DNA from: Tubulanus polymorphus
Taxonomy: Eukaryota; Nemertea; Palaeonemertea; Tubulaniformes; Tubulanidae
Direction of reading: 5' to 3'
Assembly (NCBI RefSeq): GCF_964204645.1
Contig: NC_134032.1
Location: 9,914,275 to 9,978,274, forward strand
Length of the DNA: 64,000 nt
Made by a program: the position numbers and the translations under genes
The notes under the pieces: generated by a model
Database searches by the model: none
Told to the model about the DNA's origin: nothing
What the model saw: only the letters and a program-made list of their open reading frames with translations
In this document: positions 15,701 through 22,927 of the stretch, piece by piece
Layout: each line of letters begins with the position of its first letter
How positions within the stretch are numbered: position 1 is the first letter of the stretch

Positions 15701-16513
15701 GTCGGTAAGTTCTACTTAACATCAAACAAACAAAAGCCTGCTCCAAGGGTTTGAATTAAGTCCGGGACCAGTTGCTCAAAGTTGGTTAGAGTTAACCAGT
15801 GGATAGTTGGTATTTTTCTGTCGGTTATCTTTGACCAACTTTGAGCAACTGGCCCCTGCTCTATGAAACGAACTTAAAAGAATAACTGGTCTTCTAAATC
15901 AGCCCCTGGGGTTATAGATAGAACTACTGTAGTCTACAAAACACAGGTCCCAGAGGCCGGTTTCACAGTTGAGACTAGTCCAAAAGAGGTGTTAAATCTT
16001 AAGAATGGCTATATGGATGGTCTCAGACTAGTCTTCAGTCAAAGCCATGACCATGGAACCGACCCCAGGGTAGAAGAAAACCTAGTCTTTAAAACTGGCT
16101 CCCCTGGGTTTAAGTTAAAAATGGTCCACCAAATACAACCAGCTCTTAGGGATTTAAGCTGACTTCGAAACCCAGCCCCTGCATGGTTCAAGTTAACATT
16201 GGCATAAAAATGGGGCCCACTCTTAAAAGAGGGTTCCGAACTATTTTTCTAAATAGACAATTTTGATAATATTTCAGACTACCGCTCATTGCCCATGACG
16301 AGTCGTGGTCGTCAGCCCGCGATCGGGCAACTCGATGGATTTCCGAACTGTATCGTGTTGCCGCTGAAGACCGTGGCGATGAATCCGTTCCCGAGTCCAA
16401 TCGATTATTACGAAATGCGCGAACCAGTTTTGATCACGTTGAAAATGGCGCCGAAGTATTTCATACCTTCGCAGTCATTCATTCCACCGGATGTCGCGCC
16501 TTCCCTTTCGTGA
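754..16513 (+). CDS. WD40-repeat protein, WDR97/WDR87-like, 26 exons, 5' incomplete
   Basis: Exons read by GT-AG sites and phase: 754-909, 1633-1749, 2098-2250, 2593-2716, 3088-3379, 3997-4172, 4562-4663, 5035-5328, 5625-5807, 5910-6048, 6750-6856, 6936-7083, 7331-7406, 7847-7999, 8427-8508, 8609-8898, 9053-9301, 10041-10385, 10995-11118, 11534-11732, 12077-12226, 12358-12539, 13270-13453, 14051-14608, 15628-15704, 16278-16513 (TGA). They sum to 4896 nt, exactly in frame. Visible WD repeats include ITGAKDGSIKVW, MSASFDHTLRVWSLE, LISAGKDNIIKIWRL and TSSLDGTIRIWDD in residues 140-615. A charged, partly coiled segment follows, then a Pro-rich stretch (about 948-1062), a helical region (1063-1280) and a Cys cluster (about 1504-1524). 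WDR97 is my best family call from architecture, length and the PYGPYIMSAS repeat; WDR87 is the alternative. WD propellers are protein-interaction scaffolds; the specific role is not visible. Joining the last three exons to this gene rests on phase only. Confidence 0.72.
1455..1563 (+). mobile_element. Short MITE, CAGTTGCTCAAAG-type TIR, copy 1
   Basis: Starts GGGCCAGTGGCTCAAAAG and ends TTTGAGCAACTGG, near inverted repeats, with a GTTAGTTAGAGTTAACTAGC interior. Related copies are at 13040-13175 and 15764-15856. Confidence 0.5.
4803..4910 (+). mobile_element. Short relic of the CCCTTTCAGTGC MITE family
   Basis: ACCTTTTCAGTGGTCCGTC at the left and GTCAGTGCTGAAAAGGTT at the right resemble the TIR of the TTAA-flanked family. 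The inner CACTGCAGTGCAGTG palindrome and TTAGTAATTAGTAAT are also shared. The middle is deleted. Confidence 0.45.
6058..6720 (+). repeat. ACATGTACATG-rich degenerate minisatellite
   Basis: Inside the WD40-gene intron 6049-6749. Repeats of ACATGTACATGT plus G-T-C-T-[AG]-C-T-[CT]-C-A spacers occur, with two near-identical longer units at 6517-6610 (TGTTCCTGCATGTGAAAGTC). It is interrupted by a MITE at 6222-6403. Related ACATGTAACATG stretches occur at 10436-10560 and 10825-10860. Confidence 0.7.
6222..6403 (+). mobile_element. hAT-like MITE inserted in the ACATG array
   Basis: Left CGGGGGCGGATTCAAGGG and right CCCTAGATCCGCCCCTG are terminal inverted repeats of the CAGGGGCGGATC type, common in hAT-group MITEs. 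It splits the surrounding ACATGTACATG array. Confidence 0.55.
8161..8337 (+). mobile_element. hAT-like MITE copy
   Basis: CAGGAGCCGATCTAGAGG at the left and CCCCCGGATCCGTCCCTG at the right; the interior GGGCACTTTGATGTCCA is shared with the copy at 50951-51126. A lone left-end CAGGGGCGGATGAG also occurs near 8526. Confidence 0.55.
8951..9024 (-). mobile_element. Terminal relic of the CCCTTTCAGTGC MITE family
   Basis: GTACTAGCAAAGCCCATCAC, then CACTGTGGTGTAGACGCACTGAAAGGGTAA: the same order as the right end of the copy at 28946-29220. Only one end remains. Confidence 0.5.
11271..11490 (-). mobile_element. CCCTTTCAGTGC MITE, truncated
   Basis: TTAA then CCCTTTCAGTGCTGGC begins the element in reverse orientation. 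The interior (AGTGCTGAAGATAATTTGAA, CACTGTAGTGCGTC, TTAGTTACTAATATTTCAC, GATAATTAGTAATTAC) matches the full copies. The far end is lost in an AT-rich stretch. Confidence 0.6.
12564..12655 (+). mobile_element. CCCTTTCAGTGC MITE, internally deleted to about 90 bp
   Basis: GTAACCCTTTCAGTGCGTC at the left, ACCGAAAGGGTTAC at the right, with CACTGCAGTG inside and ATAAATCAGTGATGAAT. Both ends are kept but almost all of the interior is missing. Confidence 0.5.
13040..13175 (+). mobile_element. Short MITE, CAGTTGCTCAAAG-type TIR, copy 2
   Basis: Starts GGGACCAGTTGCTCGAAAG and ends TTAGCAACTGGCCCC. The interior keeps TTAACCAATGGATAGTTGAC, matching the family, but it is longer than the other copies. 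Confidence 0.45.
14538..14600 (+). other. CXXC-like cysteine cluster in the WD40 gene C-terminal exon
   Basis: The exon codes for C-G-I-C-R-K-C, four residues, C-G-R-C, then H-H-N-E-A-C, just before the donor at 14609. The spacing C-x2-C-x2-C-x4-C-x2-C matches the start of the CXXC zinc-finger family (CGxCxxC...CGxC). The typical third Cys of the second triplet, the KFGG segment and the final C-x4-C are not seen. The next exon adds one Cys and His (SQCRPHRE). It is probably a metal-binding cluster; DNA binding cannot be inferred. Confidence 0.5.
15764..15856 (+). mobile_element. Short MITE, CAGTTGCTCAAAG-type TIR, copy 3
   Basis: Best preserved copy, 93 bp: GGGACCAGTTGCTCAAAGTT at the left and AACTTTGAGCAACTGGCCCC at the right are almost perfect inverted repeats, with TTAGAGTTAACCAGTGGATA in the middle. 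Confidence 0.6.
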
Positions 16514-17400
16514 TGATCCTGGAAGAATTACGATCCTAAAATTCTACTCCTCTTTATCCAAACACACGGTTCTGTAACGCACTATAATCAGAGTGAAGTT
16601 TTGGTCACTTGTTCGTGTATTGAGATTAGTTTTTTTTATTTGTATAAAATGTATGAAAAGAATTGTTGTTCTATAGACTGTGATAACTCTAAACTGAACC
16701 CAATTCCACAGTTCGATTTAGATTTGTATTTACAACTTGTGGGTGGGGGTGATAATTAAACATTTACCAGTGACTCGAGCATCACTGGTAGACTGATGTT
16801 AATCTCAGTATTCAGAGTTTATGTGCAAAACCCACAGTTGATGATGTATTTTAACCATTTATTTTTTGACGGTTTTGACTAAACTTCATCATGAAAGAAA
16901 CCAAAATAACGTAGTAATTATTGCGTTTTTTTTGTTTCTTTGATGATTAAGTTTAGTCAAAACTTCCAAACTGTCAGAAAATAAATGGTCAAAAACAACA
17001 AGGTGGGTTTTGTGCTTGTTGACCTGAGCATCATTTGGATTCTGCACACATAGTTCGACACCTACTAGTTCACTCAAACATAATCAATTCAATTTCTATT
17101 ATAACTTTGACCGTAGAGACAAATCTCTGAAATAAAAACTGTGGAACTGGGTCTTTGTAAATACTAGGATGAAGGGCGTCCTATTAATGTATGAATACTC
17201 TGCTGTCATTTTTTTCAAGAATGTTAAATTCCGTCCAAATTTCTACACTGTGGAGGACCCAGTTTCAGTTCTTCACAAACTTTACTAAACTGTTTTACTG
17301 GGTCTTTTCATAAAAAAATTCTGATTGAATTTATGTAAATTTGTCTCAACCCAATATTTTGAGATTGAAAGATTATTTGTTTTGAATAAAGATATTTAAA
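16514..17400 (+). other. 3' UTR and polyadenylation region of the WD40 gene
   Basis: After the TGA at 16511-16513 the sequence becomes AT-rich and non-coding. It carries copies of a dispersed motif resembling AACTGTGGAACTGGGTC (near 16690-16720 and 17135-17155). A canonical AATAAA at 17385-17390 is a reasonable end of the transcript, and an earlier GAAATAAAAA near 17128 is an alternative. Confidence 0.45.
17385..17390 (+). terminator. AATAAA polyadenylation signal candidate
   Basis: Perfect AATAAA hexamer about 870 nt after the stop codon of the WD40 gene, followed by an AT-rich stretch and T-rich sequence. It is the last strong signal before the convergent Cdt1 gene. Use is inferred. Confidence 0.4.
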
Positions 17401-18939
17401 CAAACCTTTTTTCTATTGTGATTAACATGGGAATTGCACTTGGTTCATCGGATTTCAGCAACCCTTCCTAGGGTATGGCTATCCTACTTTCCCTGGGCCC
17501 TGAAACAGGGTGTTTCCCCTCTCACAGATTGTAGCTGCGAGACTTAAGTATAAGTAAGCACTTTGTATGCTTGCTAACCTTGCCTTAGCAGGGCGGAGGG
17601 GATCTAGGAAAATTGGAAGAATGGGGTGTAGGAGCAAAGGCATTTCATGGATAAAGCACCCCAGTCAAAGGCCTCTGGGGTTCTGCCCTCAGTTTTGAGA
17701 TATTTTGAAGAAATACATTCTAAAGGTTCAATCAATTTTATTCTTCCTCTAACTCCAGAAATGAGTAAAACCAGCGAGAAATTTGTTCAAAATATTCAAA
17801 AGCGGTATTTATTTCATCAAATATGTTCAAAAACAGCAAAATGCAAGTTTATTACAAAAAAACGTCGTAGGACTCTTTATACAGTTTGATGCATGACCTG
17901 AATAAATGCTCGATTTTACAAATATTTCATAATCAATTCAAAACATGAAAATTACGCGAAAAATCCACTAATCAATTCAAATAAATGCAATTTTGATCGC
18001 TCAATATTTACAACTAGACAAATGCTCATGATAATAATACATACAGTCTTGAAAATCTCGCACCCAATTGTGAAAAATCCAACAGACTAACAAAAACAAT
18101 GATGAATACAATGCTTGAAAAATTTTCATAATTTTTCGGCTAAAAATTTGAGTCTGTATAGAAAAATGACTTGAGAAAATCATGCGAATATAAAAACTTC
18201 TGCAATAGGCGTTAGTTTAAAAAGTTCGAGCCAGCGAAACTACGACAATGCTTCTTAGTGCTTAAAATTGAGAACGTTGGTCATTCTCCAGATCCAGTTG
18301 AGCTGAATTCAGCTTTGGAGTTGACCCTAGAGTTATCGAAAGCAAACTTATTTTGATTTATTTCAGTAAAAATCTAAATATGAACACTTGATATCATGTT
18401 TCGACCTATAGTCGATATCTATGGTCGCAGTTCTATTAGAACCAGGTCTTGCTATTTGAGGTATGGTATTACAAGAGATTTTACTAAAAGATTGACTAGG
18501 GTGCTAGGATCCAGAGCCAAGAAAACGTTTAACGATTAATTTCTTCATTCATTTAGTATGCCTTAATTCGATTTGAGGGTTAATCCTTTTTGTGGAACCG
18601 GATCCAGTGTTCTGTTCTACGATTCATTCAGTTGTCTCCACACTTAACACCTCGACTCCACAGTCACAAATCCGTCATGTAACCATCCTTTTTAATGCCA
18701 CTGCTCACTGAAGAAAGACCAGAATTTTCAGAGGACAAATTTGCACCAATTCAAAGGAAATAATACCATCCTGTATAATGCAATGTTTTTCATTGGTCCC
18801 ACCCCAATACAGTGGCATTATAAAAGACGTTTGCTGTATCATACTAGACTTTAAGAGTTGATATTTAACGGGAAGACTGAATTCAAAATGAACACACGAC
18901 TATAAAACAAGGTCTTGCGGAGAATGATCTAAGATTCTA
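17401..18939. other. Intergenic DNA between convergent WD40 and Cdt1 genes
   Basis: Low-complexity, AT-rich DNA with no supported exon. Part of it must be the Cdt1 3' UTR on the minus strand. Possible poly(A) signals there are TTTATT at 18357-18362 and TTTAAT at 18691-18696, which read AATAAA and ATTAAA on the minus strand. I see no RNA gene. Confidence 0.45.
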
Positions 18940-21201
18940 TCAAGCGATTTCAAGCCGCTTCTTTTCGATTGCCGTTTCGATTTTATTCACGAGCGCTGCG
19001 ATATCTTTATTCTTGTCGACTTTCATGAACGATCCGCGGTGAGTCTTAACGACCGAAATCCAGTCGGGCAAAATCTCGGCGATCAAGCGCATGTGGCTCT
19101 CGACTTCGAGCGCCGTCATCCCCGACGTGTAGCTGTCGGCCATCTTCTTGTGAACGTCTTCGACGGGCAGGGCCGGTTTCTTCTCCAAAACGAAAACCGT
19201 ACGCAGAATCTTCGCCATCTCGGGCAGACGTTGCAGCATCGCATACTTTTCGTCGTCGCGCGGGTCTCGCGTCAACTGTGCCGACATTTTCTGCGCTTCC
19301 TTCGCGCGAATTCGCTCCAACAACGACGCCGAAACGCCTTTCAACGCGGCGCCACCAGCTACCGGCGGTTTATACGTCTGTTTCGACGTTTCCTTCAGTT
19401 GCTGTTTCGTCGCAGCGACCTTCGAAGCGGCAACCTTCGCGAGCGCCTGCTCGATACGCGGGTGCAACGCTTTCCCGGCGGATTTCGCTTCTGTCAAAAC
19501 ATCGGCGGCCGTTTTGAACACGCGCACCGTCGGCGGTTGCGGTAATTCGGCGGCGCGGACTTCGGCGACCTCGTCGACGCGGAATTTCGGATGCCAACGC
19601 GTGATCTTATCGTCGTTGACGCCGCAGGCCAAACGAGGGAAGAAACTCGCGAGGAATTCCTTGTGGCGTTTTTTGACGATCTCGACGAGACTGTAGTGGA
19701 AGAAATGCTTGCGTTTGACGACCAAGTCGCCGGTGAACATCTTCTGCCCATTTTTATTGTACAGGCATTTCTTCGCCGCCGTGGGGTCGTTCTCCGATCC
19801 GTCGATCAAATTCGGCTCGACCGTCAGCTCGTACTTTCGATGCTTATCGCCCGGAAATGCCGGTAATCCGCGCTCCTGCCGGTAGACATACGCGTCAGGG
19901 TAGACGGTCTTGATCTGGCCGAGTCGCTTCGTTTCGAACGTCTTGCGCACGAGTTCCTGCACGCCTTTCTTCAGTTTCGCGAACGTGCACGTCTCGGCGC
20001 GGTTGTGCAACATGCTCGTGATCGTCTCCGTGCCGCGGAAGAACTCGGCGAGAACTTTGTACGAATACGGCAAACTCAAGGTCGGCGGAACCTCGACGGC
20101 GAGCGTGTGAAAACGTTGATACGCCGGCAACGGCTTCGATTCTTCGGCTGCGTCTGCCTCAACTGTATCCGTCTGCTTCGATTCTTTATCCGTCTGCTGC
20201 TTCGATTCGTTCGCTGTCTGCTGCCTCGATTCGCGTTGCTTCGTCAATTCCTGCATGCGCGCTAATTTCGCCTGCAATTCGCGCAACTTTCCGCACTTCG
20301 CCAACTTAGTTTTCATTTCCGACGCGTTCGGCAGTGCCTTAAACTCGGCGGCTTCCGCGCTTTTCGCGTCGGCCGCGGCGCGTTTTACGAGATCGGTCTT
20401 CTCCAACATTTCGATCACCTTATTTCGAATCGGCGTGTAAGACACCGGTCTATCAACGGCGCTCTTCTCCGGTGCACTCTTCTCGGCCGCGTTTGTCTCC
20501 GTTGCGCGTGAATTTTGAACCGCTTTTCGCGCGTTACCGAACAAACCGTCGACTTCATCGACCCCGACCGCTTCTTCGACGCTCGGTTTTTTCAGCACGA
20601 GTTTCTTACGAACGGGAACATCGGCACCCGGAGATTTTCGCTCTGCGAATTTCTCGAAATCGTAACCCGGCGCCGCCTCGGGCGTTTTCAACAATTCCGA
20701 CAGCCGATCTTTTTTCGTCGATTTTCGGCCGCGTTTTTTCGGAGACGCCGATTGCGAAGGCGATTCGGACGAGACCGCGTCGTTAACCGTTGTCGCTACG
20801 GCTCCACGTTTACGCGGAGACGACATCGGGCTATTGTTGTGATCGTCGACGCTCGCTGTGATACTTTCGGCGACCTTGGATATGCCGACCTTTTTCTCTG
20901 AGGCGAGAATTTCCTCTAAAGTTTTTTGTGTCTTATTCGATGAAAGTTTCGTCTGATTTTTGACGGAGTTTCGCGATTTCGAAGCCGGTTTCGCGACTGG
21001 AGCAACGACATTTTTCGCGCTCGCGGATCGGAGGCTCCGTTTCGGTGGTTCTGGAGTCACGTCTGCCGACTCCTGTTGTTGTTGCTGCTGCTGCTGAGCG
21101 GCGGTAGGAAGTAAATGAACCTTACGTCGTTTCGAAGCTTGTAAATTTCCGGGCTTCTTTTTGACGGGAAACAACTCGACGATCTTCGGTTGCGAAGCCA
21201 T
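18940..21201 (-). CDS. CDT1: DNA replication licensing factor Cdt1
   Basis: Complete 753-residue reading frame without introns. Cdt1 loads the MCM2-7 helicase at ORC/Cdc6-bound origins in G1 and is blocked by geminin and destroyed in S phase. The N-terminus has a PIP-box-like degron (QPKIVELF, residues 4-11, with Lys at the +3 and +4 positions after it), a basic NLS-like KRRK (24-27) and eight Gln (36-43). A long Ser/Lys-rich disordered region runs to about 355 with SP and TP sites. The geminin-binding/CDT1 domain spans about 363-545 (LPYSYKVLAEFFR, MLHNRAET, GQIKTVYPDAY). The MCM-binding segment (GVSASLLERIRAKEAQK, 622-638) is followed by a C-terminal winged helix (about 655-740). The start is the first ATG, in the context GCCATG; it places the degron at the very N-terminus as in other animals. 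The uninterrupted frame is unusual here. Identity is near certain from the three conserved blocks. Confidence 0.95.
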   Translation of the reverse strand: MASQPKIVELFPVKKKPGNLQASKRRKVHLLPTAAQQQQQQQQESADVTPEPPKRSLRSASAKNVVAPVAKPASKSRNSVKNQTKLSSNKTQKTLEEILASEKKVGISKVAESITASVDDHNNSPMSSPRKRGAVATTVNDAVSSESPSQSASPKKRGRKSTKKDRLSELLKTPEAAPGYDFEKFAERKSPGADVPVRKKLVLKKPSVEEAVGVDEVDGLFGNARKAVQNSRATETNAAEKSAPEKSAVDRPVSYTPIRNKVIEMLEKTDLVKRAAADAKSAEAAEFKALPNASEMKTKLAKCGKLRELQAKLARMQELTKQRESRQQTANESKQQTDKESKQTDTVEADAAEESKPLPAYQRFHTLAVEVPPTLSLPYSYKVLAEFFRGTETITSMLHNRAETCTFAKLKKGVQELVRKTFETKRLGQIKTVYPDAYVYRQERGLPAFPGDKHRKYELTVEPNLIDGSENDPTAAKKCLYNKNGQKMFTGDLVVKRKHFFHYSLVEIVKKRHKEFLASFFPRLACGVNDDKITRWHPKFRVDEVAEVRAAELPQPPTVRVFKTAADVLTEAKSAGKALHPRIEQALAKVAASKVAATKQQLKETSKQTYKPPVAGGAALKGVSASLLERIRAKEAQKMSAQLTRDPRDDEKYAMLQRLPEMAKILRTVFVLEKKPALPVEDVHKKMADSYTSGMTALEVESHMRLIAEILPDWISVVKTHRGSFMKVDKNKDIAALVNKIETAIEKKRLEIA

Positions 21202-22176
21202 TTCGTTTCTTTTTTCGCTAACGACGATCCTGGAAGGTCAAAAGATTCGATTTTTTTAGTTATTTTTCGAAATTCAAAATTATGCAGTTAAAATCATGGG
21301 AGCTCGCAAGTTGCAGAGTTGTAGATATTGTGAATGATGATAATCTATAAATCTTTAATCTCGCGTCGATAAAATGACTCTTTATAGGATGAAGGATTAA
21401 CATAGTATCATTTTTACAGTTCCTACAACTCCGATAAGACTGAGCCCCTGTGTTTAACATAAGGATTTTTTGAATGATGATTCGATTTGCAGCAATCATT
21501 ATTAATTAGGTAGGCCTATTCTTCATTCTTCTCATCTCCCCGAAAAAAACATGTTGAAAAAAATATCTTTTTTTCATTTAATCATTGTTTAGTTTATAGT
21601 TTCTAAACGAAGAAGAATTTTTTTTATCAATTTGTCATTTTGAAAATGGACGTCAAGACACAATCAGCAATCACCTTATGCCTTTCTTGATTACTGATCA
21701 CTAACTGATCACAAAATAAAATTTCCCGCAATTGAATAAGATTAACGTAATGCGGTCGGCAATCGTTAGTATTAGATCAGAGACGGAAGAGGTTGGACTC
21801 TGGATGGGTTGACTACACTAGATTCGAATCCCGAAGACTTTTGCAATTTCTTTCGATATACGTGTGAACGAATTGACGACAGCTGTCTCAGTTTGTAAAG
21901 ATAACCGATTTTGAATAACTACAAAACGTAAAAAGAAGTCATTTGAAAAAAATTGTCATTTTGTAACAATAATGTTCGATTGACAGTTGGCTGCATCAAG
22001 CGGGTACGAATCCCGCTTAAGCAATATTTTTCACCAGTCGACCCAAATACTAGAAATAACGTTTCATGACCAATTTCCTCATCCAAAACAAAACGATATA
22101 AGAACCAGCGATGCAAACTAATAACACGAGTTGCAAAAATGATTTTTTGCCGAGATTTCTGACATCCAGGTGAAAG

Positions 22177-22204
22177 TGACGTCATCGAAAGTAAAATGGC
22201 GGCC
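22177..22204 (+). promoter_or_regulatory. CRE (TGACGTCA) followed by YY1-like site
   Basis: A perfect palindromic cAMP-response element (22177-22184) is followed after 8 bp by AAAATGGCGGCC (22193-22204), close to the YY1 consensus AAGATGGCGGC. Both are typical core-promoter-proximal sites. They lie about 0.98 kb upstream of the Cdt1 ATG and 0.72 kb upstream of the OXR1 ATG. The same CRE-like/YY1-like pairing appears, degenerate, in the dispersed repeat found across the window, so this copy could also be an old repeat. Confidence 0.45.
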
Positions 22205-22796
22205 ACAATCAGCTGTGGGTTGTGGCTCGAAAAACACTGACAGAACTGACGAAATTAGGACGCACCCGGCGCACGGCAAGGTTTGTCAGCGCTTCTAAAT
22301 TCAGCGGGAGGATATATTTTTCAAGCTCAACTTCAAATTGAGTCGATATCTCTATTGGTTTAGGAGATATCCGAGATTTCATGCGGGTTGTGCTAAATCT
22401 GCCAACTGACTGCGAGAAGAAATTCCTCTGGTGGAAGAAAAACAATAACAAACAGGTATTATGACAAAGGAGAAGAATAAGGGGGTTCGGTAATTATCTC
22501 TGAGAACCAGGGCATTTGATCAATTGAATTTGTTAATTAGTTACTTAGAACGAAATCGTGGGGAATTTGTAGAATTTCACAGATTCTTTCTTGGTTTGTT
22601 GGATTTAATTCTGCTGGCATTTGTAATTGTTTAAGAAAATATATAGGCCTATTGCAACGTCTTTATTTACAGGAGAGAAATTGGACTTGATATCTGGTGT
22701 GTTCGGAATTTAAAAAGAAAACATTACGTCTTGGATTTCTTATATTTCCTGGAAGGTGAAAGTGGACTATTCATGTTAAGCGCACGCCGAAAAATC

Positions 22797-22811
22797 GCGC
22801 GCCCCTAGTGG
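22797..22811 (-). promoter_or_regulatory. CTCF-like core, one base short
   Basis: The plus strand reads GCGCGCCCCTAGTGG; the reverse complement CCACTAGGGGCGCGC matches the CTCF core CCACTAGGGGGCGC except for one missing G. It lies about 115 bp upstream of the first OXR1 ATG. The missing base weakens the call. Confidence 0.25.
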
Positions 22812-22927
22812 TTCGAATTAGGCCTAGGGAAAAATGGATATTATACACAACTGCCATCGAATTTGGCTCTAAACAGGAAGGTACTAGTTTCAGCGCGTTT
22901 GCTCGGAAATATCAACGAGTGTTAAAA

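Larger units (their letters stand above)
21202..22927. other. Head-to-head intergenic region between Cdt1 and OXR1-type gene
   Basis: About 1.7 kb separates the Cdt1 ATG (minus) and the OXR1 upstream ATG (plus). It must hold the promoters of both, unless they lie in undetected 5' exons. Motifs seen: TGACGTCA at 22177-22184, AAAATGGCGGCC at 22193-22204, and a CTCF-like core at 22797-22811. Short B-box-like stretches occur near 21830 and 22000 but no tRNA fold. No protein-like ORF was found. Confidence 0.5.

Noticed and set aside
19039-20901. Several plus-strand and other-frame ORFs across the Cdt1 locus
   Set aside because: They are shadows of the GC-rich Cdt1 coding strand; Arg-rich translations without domains.
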